Shown here piece after piece: positions 54,973 to 63,500 of a stretch of DNA of 64,000 nucleotides. The notes under the pieces are model-generated. The model did not search any database. It was given only the letters and a program-made list of their open reading frames with translations, and was not told the DNA's origin. Made by a program: the position numbers and the translations under genes. The stretch lies in contig CANMOV010000002.1 of NCBI GenBank assembly GCA_947499565.1, positions 703,229-767,228 on the forward strand. Reading direction: 5' to 3'. This stretch comes from an uncultured Croceitalea sp. (GTDB taxonomy: Bacteria; Bacteroidota; Bacteroidia; Flavobacteriales; Flavobacteriaceae). Position 1 is the first letter of the stretch, and each line of letters starts with the position of its first letter.

Positions 54973-55659
54973 TTATTGGCTTTTATGGATTGCTATATCA
55001 TCAAAAAAGAGATTGAATACACTTTCATCTTTTTTATGATCTGTTGCAATTATAATGCCATTATAGTTGTTATAGTTTTCCCAGGTGGTTGTCATCGAGG
55101 GTTCAGCCTGATTAGTTTTTCTGAATACCCACTCACGAATTAAATAATCATCCGCAAAATAGAAATCATAGGCATCTCCAGGAGTATAGCCACCTTCATT
55201 TTTATAAACAATAGTCAATTTATTCATAGGCTTTTTAGCTATTGGAGCCATTTCACCTTCAGAATGAGTGTATTGAAAATTAGCGGAATCCCAAATCAGG
55301 TTAAAAGGAGCTAACAACCAGTACCTATCATTAATAAAACCACCATTTGTCTTATATGCGATGCTATCCATTGTTTTTCTATTATAGGACAGTGTATCAC
55401 CATTAGAAATTCTCGTTATATCATTGGTTTTTGGTCTCCAAACCCAACTTCTTTCAAAATGTGTGGAGTCACGATCAACATTAAATCTAAATGCTATTTG
55501 AGTGACATTTTTCCAGTTTTCAAAACCATGTGCATTTGCAACTTTCTCTAAAATTGAAATTTCCTTAACCTCTTTTATGAGTTCTTTTTTCTTATCAGAT
55601 TTACAACCAATAGTTATTAATATTAGAAAAAATGAGCAAATTTGGAATAAAGGTTTCAT
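54973..55659 (-). CDS. DUF6503-like lipoprotein
   Basis: A 228-residue lipoprotein: LILITIGC, with the modified Cys near residue 19, followed by a Lys-rich start (KSDKKKELIKEV). The mature part is beta-rich, with NAHGFENWKNVTQIAFRFNV and RSWVWRPKTNDITR near 45-75, and a LLAPFNLIWDS segment near 117. It resembles the DUF6503 family, recognised from memory. The fold looks like an outer-membrane lipid or ligand carrier, but no function is known. It is the upstream gene of a two-gene unit. Confidence 0.8.
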   Translation of the reverse strand: MKPLFQICSFFLILITIGCKSDKKKELIKEVKEISILEKVANAHGFENWKNVTQIAFRFNVDRDSTHFERSWVWRPKTNDITRISNGDTLSYNRKTMDSIAYKTNGGFINDRYWLLAPFNLIWDSANFQYTHSEGEMAPIAKKPMNKLTIVYKNEGGYTPGDAYDFYFADDYLIREWVFRKTNQAEPSMTTTWENYNNYNGIIIATDHKKDESVFNLFFDDIAIHKSQ

Positions 55660-55747
55660 AGTGTAAGCGTAGTTTTTTCAAATATAAGCGGTTTTTAGCC
55701 TATATTGAAAAATCGAAATTGGTTACTCAAATTAAAACTAAATAAAA

Positions 55748-56374
55748 GTGACTTTATTAAAACGTCTGTTTCTAATCTTAATAAACCAAGATAGAGGGTC
55801 ATTGAAAGCAGACGACGCTTACAGTCAATTTACCGATGAAGAATTAGTGCAAAAGATTGTGGCGAACAATAATACACTGTTTTTTGGTGTCTTGTATGAT
55901 CGTTATTCAAAAATGGTTTATAATAAGTGCTATGGTTTTGCAAAGTCAAAAGATGAAGCAGAAGATTTGACGCAAGATGTTTTTTTGATGTTGTTTGTTA
56001 AGTTGGCATCTTTTAAAGGACGGTCTAAGTTCTCTACGTGGTTATATTCTTTTACCTATAATTTTTGCGTGAATTATGTAAATAGAAATAAGCAGCGAAA
56101 AATGAGTGATAAGTCCATACCCATGGACGATGCAGAGTATAAGTTAACAGAAGAAGTACCAGATGAAAGTATTTATGAATTAAAAGCAAGTAAACTAGAT
56201 AAGGCTTTACAGTTGATTGCACCTGAGGAAAAGTCTATTTTATTGCTAAAATATCAAGATGGGGCTTCTATTAAAGAATTAAGTGAAGTACTAGATTTAG
56301 GAGAAAGCGCTGTGAAAATGCGGTTGAAACGTGCTAAAGCAAAGTTATTAGAAATCTATAATACCTTATCATAG
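55748..56374 (+). CDS. ECF-type RNA polymerase sigma factor
   Basis: A 208-residue sigma-70-family factor with region 2 (VLYDRYSKMVYNKCYGFAKSKDEAEDLTQDVFLMLF, STWLYSFTYNFCVNYVNRNKQ) and region 4 (IAPEEKSILLLKYQDGASIKELSEVLDLGESAVKMRLKRAKAKL). The start is a GTG at 55748, opening with a hydrophobic MTLLKRLFLILI; no ATG lies nearby. No anti-sigma factor gene follows. Instead a 62-residue open frame starts right after the stop, then an MscS channel. This unit may link envelope tension to transcription, but that is inference. Confidence 0.93.
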   Translation: MTLLKRLFLILINQDRGSLKADDAYSQFTDEELVQKIVANNNTLFFGVLYDRYSKMVYNKCYGFAKSKDEAEDLTQDVFLMLFVKLASFKGRSKFSTWLYSFTYNFCVNYVNRNKQRKMSDKSIPMDDAEYKLTEEVPDESIYELKASKLDKALQLIAPEEKSILLLKYQDGASIKELSEVLDLGESAVKMRLKRAKAKLLEIYNTLS

Positions 56375-56563
56375 ATGGCAAACGAATTTAAAAATCCGTT
56401 TAAGGAACTGGATAAAAAGTTACTAGAGGTACCTCCCGAGATGCGGCAAAAGGTGATGAACGATATCGCCATTGCAAAACTAATTATGGATATGGCTATT
56501 TTAGTAACATCCAATTATTCATCCCTAATTTCTGGACTATTTAAAACCAATAAGAGAAATTAA
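56375..56563 (+). CDS. Small conserved protein in the sigma-factor unit
   Basis: A 62-residue protein whose ATG directly follows the sigma factor stop. NPFKELDKKLLEVPPEMRQKVMNDIAIAK is an amphipathic start, then a hydrophobic LIMDMAILVTSNYSSLISGLF (about 31-51). It has the place of an anti-sigma gene but lacks a recognisable zinc or sigma-binding domain. Similar short proteins after sigma factors in flavobacteria are known only as hypothetical. It may anchor at the membrane or cover the sigma factor; this is not shown. Confidence 0.72.
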   Translation: MANEFKNPFKELDKKLLEVPPEMRQKVMNDIAIAKLIMDMAILVTSNYSSLISGLFKTNKRN

Positions 56564-56589
56564 CTTTCTTTGTAAAAATAAGTGCGAAA

Positions 56590-57417
56590 ATGAACACATT
56601 AAACGAATTAGGCAATACCATAAAAGAGAGTTTTAAAAATCTGTTTTCAGATGCTGCCACAGCTCTTCCTAAAATAATTCTAGGTTTATTAGGAATTCTA
56701 TTTGCGTGGCTGTTTATAAAAATCATCCTTTTTATTATTAAAAAAGCATTGAAAGCAGCCAAGATAGATGTGCTTTCACAAAAAGTTGCAGATGCAAAAT
56801 TATTTGGAGATAAAGAACTAAAAATAGACCTGTTAAAAGTAACCTTAAATACCATAAAGGTATTGTTGATTTTGCTCTTTACCTTGGTATTGGCCCAAAC
56901 ATTAGGACTCACGGCTATATCCGATGGCATATACTCATTGTTGAGCTACTTGCCAACCTTGTTAACAGCACTAATTATTATCGTAGCGGGTTTATACCTT
57001 GCTACAATAGTTAAAAAATCTGTCCACCAATTAATGGATTCTATGGGAGTTTCAGGAGCTAAGGTAATTAGCGGTGGATTATTCTATTTGATAGTATTTT
57101 TTGTTACCATTACCGCTTTAAACCAAGCCGGTATTGATACCGAAATTATTACTAGTAATTTTACTCTGATTTTAGGTGCTTTTCTTTTTGCAATTGCCCT
57201 AGGATTTGGTTTGGGCTCTCGTGAGGTATTTTCGGATGTTTTAAAAATGTTTTATACTAGAAAGAATTATGCAGTTGGGGATAAAATTATAGTTGGAGAT
57301 ATAGAGGGCACTGTAGAAGCTATAGATAATATTAGCTTAACGCTTAAGACTAAAACTGGAAAAGTTGTTATTCCTATACGGGATATAGTTTCCCAGAACA
57401 TAGAAATAAAATCATAA
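56590..57417 (+). CDS. Small-conductance mechanosensitive channel (MscS-type)
   Basis: A 275-residue membrane protein with three to four helices (about 26-50, 89-112, 119-143, 159-205). The pore-lining LGAFLFAIALGFGLGSREVFSDVLKMF segment is followed by the MscS beta domain (YAVGDKIIVGDIEGTVEAIDNISLTLKTKTGKVVIPIRDI). The GLGSREVFSD motif identifies the family. MscS-type channels release solutes under membrane tension. It is the third gene of the sigma/62-residue/MscS unit and ends at a terminator. Confidence 0.93.
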   Translation: MNTLNELGNTIKESFKNLFSDAATALPKIILGLLGILFAWLFIKIILFIIKKALKAAKIDVLSQKVADAKLFGDKELKIDLLKVTLNTIKVLLILLFTLVLAQTLGLTAISDGIYSLLSYLPTLLTALIIIVAGLYLATIVKKSVHQLMDSMGVSGAKVISGGLFYLIVFFVTITALNQAGIDTEIITSNFTLILGAFLFAIALGFGLGSREVFSDVLKMFYTRKNYAVGDKIIVGDIEGTVEAIDNISLTLKTKTGKVVIPIRDIVSQNIEIKS

Positions 57418-57420
57418 TAA

Positions 57421-57446
57421 AAAAGCACCTGATTAAGGTGCTTTTT
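57421..57446. terminator. Bidirectional intrinsic terminator
   Basis: AAAAGCACCT / AGGTGCTTTT arms (10 bp) around a 5-nt loop with T-runs on both strands, between the convergent MscS and OmpA-like genes. Confidence 0.85.
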
Positions 57447-57467
57447 TATTATAAGGATTAAATAATA

Positions 57468-59414
57468 TTATTTGGCATTAACAGATTTTCCTTTAATCTG
57501 AATAACAGGGAACTCTGTTCTACGATTTAATTCCAATTCTTCTGGAGAACAATCTTTCTTGCTTGTACATTCATTAATTGGCATGCGTTTTCCAAAACCT
57601 TTATAAGATAGTATGTGGTGTTTTGGTACCCCGTTTGCAAGCAGGTATTCATAAGTAGATTTTGCTCTACGTTCAGAAAGCGCATCATTATATTTATGAC
57701 TTCCTACAGGATCAGTATGAGCTTCTAATTTTATAATCATATCTGGATAAGTCTGAGTCATTAATTTTACTACTTTATCTAGTTCTAATGCTGCATCAGG
57801 TCTTATGTTACTTTTGTTAAAATCAAAATAGATTTTATTTAAACCAGCTAATAACTTAACATCTAATATAGGCTCTAACATAATATCCAAAGTCTTTATT
57901 TTTGTTGCCCTACTAGTTTCTTGTGTGCTAAAAAATATGTTTTTATGAGGATGCGTTTTTCGGACAGCCTCAATCATGTAATTACGTTTTCTACTAATAA
58001 ACATTTTGTACTTACCGTTGTCATCGGTCATTGTCTCGCCAACCTTTTCCTTAGTCTTTTGATCAAATAAGGCAATTGCGACATTGTTTAAAGGTTGATT
58101 ATTAATGGCATCGCGTACAATACCTTCTACTGCCAATGATGGTGTAAACTCAAATTTGTAGATATCATCACTGCCTTTTCCACCTTTTCTATTGGAGCTT
58201 ATATAACCATTTATTCCATTATCTTCAGCAAAAAAACCAAAATCATCTGCAGCGCTATTAATAGGTCTACCTAGATTAATAACATCAACAAAATTTCCGT
58301 CAATATCAATAATTGTTGAGAAGACATCTAATTGTCCAAAGCCTACATGACCATCAGAGGAAAAGAATAACTTTCCTTCAATATTAACAAATGGAAACAT
58401 CTCATTTCCTTCTGTATTTATAATTGGTCCCGCATTTACCGGTTTCCCTATTCCACCACGATCATGTATTTCTGAATAATAGATATCTGTACCCCCATAG
58501 CCACCAGGTCTATCGGAAGCAAAATAAAGTCTTTTACGATCTGGGCTAACAGTAGGATGCCCCGTAGAATATAAATCACTATTTATTCTTAAACTTTTAA
58601 CGGTTTCCCATTCACCATCTATAAACTCTGCTTTATAAATTTTAAGATTGTTGTCTTTTTGAAGTCCGTAACCTTCTTTATTTTGAAAATAATTGTTTCG
58701 TGTAAAATACATTACGGTATCTTTTTTATAATCTGTAGAAAAGGCTAAAGAACTTTCATGATATTTTGAATTAACATCTCCTTTTACAGCTTTTGGTACG
58801 GAACTCGTATTACCTTCTTCTACATAGAATAAATCCAACCAAGGTTCACCATTCCAACCATATGTTTTTTGTGAACCTTCATCTACTCTAGTTGATGCAA
58901 AATAAAGGTTTCCTTTATGTATGTATGCACCAAAGTCGCTCCCTGAAGTATTAAAGTGTAATTCCGAAACTTCATAGCGTTCTCTACTATTAAATACTAC
59001 AGATGCAAAATTTCCGTCTTCCAGGAAACGCTTTACCCTTGAATCGTTCTTATTGTATTTTTTATATTTTCTTAACCATTTTGCAGCTTCATTGGTTTGT
59101 CCATTACTGTGTAATGCCATAGCATACTTAAAGTAATAATCAGTTGGAATATCTGCATTATTGATTACTGCTTCAAAATGCGGCATCGCTTTGTTGAAAT
59201 CTCGAATCAATAAATAACATTCAGCTAATTGCTTGTGCGCATGACTTGTGTTGAAATTCCCTTCGAGCATATTTTCATAAAAAGGAATAGCTTTAGCATA
59301 GGAAAACTGACTAAAATAATAGTCTCCTTTTTTTTGAGCTCCATACTGAGCTGAAACTAATTGACTTGCTATGATAAACAACAATAGCAAAGTATTTTTG
59401 ATTGTATTTTTCAT
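57468..59414 (-). CDS. OmpA-family cell-envelope protein, PorE-like (T9SS associated)
   Basis: A 648-residue protein in the order: signal peptide (to about 22), TPR-like helices (about 25-150), PD40-like beta-propeller repeats (PTVSPDRKRLYFASDRPGG, FFAEDNGINGYISSNRKGG; about 190-420), a CarboxypepD_reg-like domain (VEGIVRDAINNQPLNNVAIALFD; 430-505), and an OmpA peptidoglycan-binding domain (FDFNKSNIRPDAALELDK to ELNRRTEFPVI; about 525-640). This is the PorE layout, which ties the T9SS to peptidoglycan. It is downstream of porP/sprF and the giant adhesin on the same strand. Confidence 0.87.
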   Translation of the reverse strand: MKNTIKNTLLLLFIIASQLVSAQYGAQKKGDYYFSQFSYAKAIPFYENMLEGNFNTSHAHKQLAECYLLIRDFNKAMPHFEAVINNADIPTDYYFKYAMALHSNGQTNEAAKWLRKYKKYNKNDSRVKRFLEDGNFASVVFNSRERYEVSELHFNTSGSDFGAYIHKGNLYFASTRVDEGSQKTYGWNGEPWLDLFYVEEGNTSSVPKAVKGDVNSKYHESSLAFSTDYKKDTVMYFTRNNYFQNKEGYGLQKDNNLKIYKAEFIDGEWETVKSLRINSDLYSTGHPTVSPDRKRLYFASDRPGGYGGTDIYYSEIHDRGGIGKPVNAGPIINTEGNEMFPFVNIEGKLFFSSDGHVGFGQLDVFSTIIDIDGNFVDVINLGRPINSAADDFGFFAEDNGINGYISSNRKGGKGSDDIYKFEFTPSLAVEGIVRDAINNQPLNNVAIALFDQKTKEKVGETMTDDNGKYKMFISRKRNYMIEAVRKTHPHKNIFFSTQETSRATKIKTLDIMLEPILDVKLLAGLNKIYFDFNKSNIRPDAALELDKVVKLMTQTYPDMIIKLEAHTDPVGSHKYNDALSERRAKSTYEYLLANGVPKHHILSYKGFGKRMPINECTSKKDCSPEELELNRRTEFPVIQIKGKSVNAK

Positions 59415-59432
59415 TCTGTAGATTATTATTTC

Positions 59433-60341
59433 TTAGAAGTATCTTGGGGATTTAAAGATTCCAGCTTTACGTTCACCTAATTCAAAAATTAGAATAACTT
59501 CATGCGTTCCGCCAGTGTATGGTCTAAGATCACCAGTTGGTAAATCATATGCATAACCTATTCTAAAATCTTTACTTACCTGATAATCCATAAATGCACC
59601 AAAATTAGATGCATCGTTAAAGCGATAAGATGCTCCAAACCAGAATTTCTCATATCCTAAAAAACCTGCTGTAACATCATAGGTTGCTGGAGCTCCATTC
59701 GTAAATTTTGTTATCATAGACGGTCTAAACTTGAAGTCCAACGAAATGTCCACAACCAAACCAGCAATAGCATAATAGCTTAGCCTTTCTAATCCTACAA
59801 ATTGTCCACTTCGTACATTAGATTTTACCAATCGAGGTGAAGAAATACCAGCGTACCATCTATCGGAACTTATGTACGCTCCAGCACCAAAGTTTGGTGT
59901 CCATTCATTTATAGGCCCTAAGTCTGGATCATTTATATCAATTAGAGGTCGAGTGTAATTCGTAAAACCACCTTTTAACCCAAATGAAAGATTAACATCA
60001 AAAGACAAAGGTACTGTATAGGAAAAATCTCCGTATACATAGTTTGTATCCTCAAAACCTAATTGATCGTTGATGTAAGATAACCCCAATCCAATTCTAT
60101 CATTCCGTAAAGGGGAATGAATTGAAAAGGTGCTAGTTCTTGGATTACCGGCTAAGCCTGCCCACTGGTTCCTGTGTAATGCAGTCACATTTAATTTTTC
60201 TCTACTACCGGCGTATGCAGGATTTATAGATATGGTATTAAACATGTATTGCGTAAACTGCGGTAATTGTTGTGCCCCTACAACCGAAGTAAGCATAAGG
60301 GATAAAAACAATAGGATGTTTTTTAAAGTTTTCATTTGCAA
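59433..60341 (-). CDS. PorP/SprF-family type IX secretion membrane protein
   Basis: A 302-residue outer-membrane beta-barrel with a signal peptide (LSLMLTSVVGAQ, cleavage near 23). The mature start QLPQFTQYMFNTISINPAYAGSR is the PorP/SprF hallmark; it then shows alternating strands and ends GERKAGIFKSPRYF. SprF-type proteins help export partner adhesins with type B C-terminal domains. The partner here is most likely the adhesin encoded directly upstream on the same strand. Confidence 0.93.
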   Translation of the reverse strand: MQMKTLKNILLFLSLMLTSVVGAQQLPQFTQYMFNTISINPAYAGSREKLNVTALHRNQWAGLAGNPRTSTFSIHSPLRNDRIGLGLSYINDQLGFEDTNYVYGDFSYTVPLSFDVNLSFGLKGGFTNYTRPLIDINDPDLGPINEWTPNFGAGAYISSDRWYAGISSPRLVKSNVRSGQFVGLERLSYYAIAGLVVDISLDFKFRPSMITKFTNGAPATYDVTAGFLGYEKFWFGASYRFNDASNFGAFMDYQVSKDFRIGYAYDLPTGDLRPYTGGTHEVILIFELGERKAGIFKSPRYF

Positions 60342-60551
60342 TAGGTTAAGTTTCTTTCGAACTAATCTTGTTTAAAATTAATTTGGGTTTAATTTCTTAT
60401 ACAAATTGACGAATTAACACTCAGAATCAACAATTTATACGTCTAAATCAAATTAAAAGTCGTTGTAGGAATAAAGACTCGTTCAACGGTTTTTTTCTTA
60501 CGATGAAAGCCATTTTTCTATAGACTGATTAAATTATTGAGGGAATAAAAA

Positions 60552-60579
60552 AAGAGGACCAATTTTTATTAGTCCTCTT
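60552..60579 (-). terminator. Intrinsic terminator downstream of the adhesin gene
   Basis: AAGAGGAC / GTCCTCTT arms (8 bp, 12-nt loop), followed on the minus strand by a seven-T run. It sits 18 bases past the adhesin stop. The adhesin and the porP/sprF gene are therefore probably on separate transcripts unless read-through occurs. Confidence 0.8.
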
Positions 60580-60596
60580 ACTTTTACAAAGCAGTT

Positions 60597-63500
60597 CTAT
60601 TTTGTTCCTAGGTATATATATCCGTTAAATGGTTTAAGGGTTATTCCTAATTCATTATCTGTCGCACTAATAATGTAATAGTACGTTCCAGAAGGTAGTA
60701 CACCAGAAGAACCTACAGATCCACTAGGTGATGAGCCGTTCCAATCGTTACGGTAGTCTTTTGCCTCGTATACTTTATCTCCCCAACGGTTAAATATCTG
60801 AACGTCAAAAGTAAACTGACAAAACTCTACTCCTTTTATTTGGAAAGTATCGTTAACACCATCACCATTGGCCGTTACAGCCTCAGAAATTTCTATTTCT
60901 CCGCGACCACAAGGAACACAATCTGTATTAACTACGATAGTAAAGTCTACATAGTATTTACAATCTCCTTCAATAGAACTGTACGCTATTTTATATTCAC
61001 CAGGTAAATGGTCAATTGGGTCAAATAGACTTCCATTTAGGATAACATTACCTTCGAGAACTTCAAAAGTGCCATTAGTATCAAATCCTTCTGGTAAATA
61101 GTTAATTAGGTCAATAGCCTCATCTTCAATACAGATGTCAATAGTTACTTCTTCCAATTGTGGTTGGAATACAAATATAATTTGCTCAAATGAAGCTGTA
61201 TTGCCACAAGAATCTGTTACATCCCAGGTTCTAATCAACATAAAATCTTCAGAACCATCAGTTGCATCTTGTCTTACTTCATTAAAGACAACATCATAGT
61301 TACCACATCCACCCATGAATGTTAATTCTGGAACAGCTGGTATTTCTTCCCCACAAAGAATAGTTACCTCTTCATCATAATCACTAGCAGTTATTGGACC
61401 AGTAGGCTCAATAGTAATAATTTGTGTATGAGAAACTGTATTACCTGCACAATCGCTAGTTGACCAAACTCTAGTAACTGTATATCCGTTCATGCAATTA
61501 GCATCATTGGTAATAGTTTCTGTAAAGTCAACTACAATATTTGTGTCGCAATTATCAACTGCAGTAAGCGTTGCGGCATCTGGCACCTTGTTGCAAAGAA
61601 CAGTCATGCTTTCTGGTAACTCCTCAACAAAAGTAGGAGCAACTGTATCTTCAACTGTAATTACCTGAGTATGAGAGATAGCATTCCCAGCACAATCAGA
61701 AGTTGACCAAGTTCTAGTTATAGTATATTCTGATGGGCAGGAATCGTCTTGACCCGTAATAGTTTCAACAAAATCAACAATTAAATCTGGCTCACAGCTA
61801 TCTATAGCAGTTATGGCAGCTGCATCTGGCACGCTATCACATTGTACTGTCATATCCACAGGAAGTGCTTCAACAAAAGTAGGTGCAACAGTATCCTCAA
61901 TAGTAATTACTTGTACATGCTCACGTACATTACCCACGCAATCTGTAATCGTCCAAGTTCTAGTGATAGTGTACTCTGTTGCACAAGCATCATCCTGTCC
62001 ATCAATGGTTTCATCTAGAACTACCGTTATTGCACAGGTACTTGTAGAAGTTATGTCAGCTGGAGCTGGAATAGTATCACATGCCTCGATAGTGATATCT
62101 TCTGGCCATCCTTCATTGCCATCATTATCAATAATATTAACGGTAGCAGTATCATTAGTAAGGATGTTTATTAGTGTTGTTGAGATATCCGTAATGGTAA
62201 CTGTAAAGTCTTCCGTACTCTCGATGATAACATCATCGATAATTGGGATAACAATAGTCTGCGTATTGGCATTAGCGCCGCCAAATGTAAGCACTTGCGT
62301 ATCTGCAGGAACACCAGTATAATCGGCAGCATCAATAGCAGTACCATCAGTAGTGAAATATTCTACAGTGAATTCATCTTGAACATCTGCATTTAATACG
62401 ACATCAAGTGAAACTGTACCAGCATCTTCATTAACATCGATACTAGTGATATCAAATTGTACTCCAAGTGATGGGTCGCTATCATTGTCTATAATATTAA
62501 CAGTAGCAGTATCATTAGCAAGAATGTTTACTAGTGTTGTTGATATATCCGTAATGGTAACTGTAAAGTCTTCCGTACTCTCGATGATAACATCATCGAT
62601 AATTGGGATAACAATAGTCTGCGTATTGGCATTAGCCCCACCAAATGTAAGCACTTGCGTATCTGCAGGAACTCCGGTATAATCGGCAGCATCAATAGCA
62701 GTACCATCAGTAGTGAAATATTCTACAGTGAATTCATCTTGAACATCTGCATTTAATACGACATCAAGTGAAACTGTACCAGCATCTTCATTAACATCGA
62801 TACTAGTGATATCAAATTGTACTCCAAGTGATGGGTCGCTATCATTGTCTATAATATTAACAGTAGCAGTATCATTAGCAAGAATGTTTACTAGTGTTGT
62901 TGAGATATCCGTAATGGTAACTGTAAAGTCTTCCGTACTCTCGATGATAACATCATCGATAATTGGGATAACAATAGTCTGCGTATTGGCATTAGCCCCA
63001 CCAAATGTAAGCACTTGCGTATCTGCAGGAACTCCGGTATAATCGGCAGCATCAATAGCAGTACCATCAGTAGTGAAATATTCTACAGTGAATTCATCTT
63101 GAACATCTGCATTTAATACGACATCAAGTGAAACTGTACCAGCATCTTCATTAACATCAATACTAGTGATATCAAACTGTACTCCAAGTGATGGGTCGCT
63201 ATCATTGTCAATAATATTAACAGTAGCAGTATCATTAGCAAGAATGTTTACTAGTGTTGTTGATATATCCGTAATGGTAACTGTAAAGTCTTCCGTACTC
63301 TCGATGATAACATCATCGATAATTGGGATAACAATAGTCTGCGTATTGGCATTAGCGCCGCCAAATGTAAGAACTTGCGTATCTGCAGGAACACCAGTAT
63401 AATCGGCAGCATCAATAGCAGTGCCATCAGTAGTGAAATATTCTACAGTGAATTCATCTTGAACATCGGCGTTTAATACCACATCAAGCGAAACTGTACC

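Noticed and set aside
61813-63402. Plus-strand open frames opposite the Calx-beta array
   Set aside because: Period-360 shadows of the adhesin; no start context or family match.
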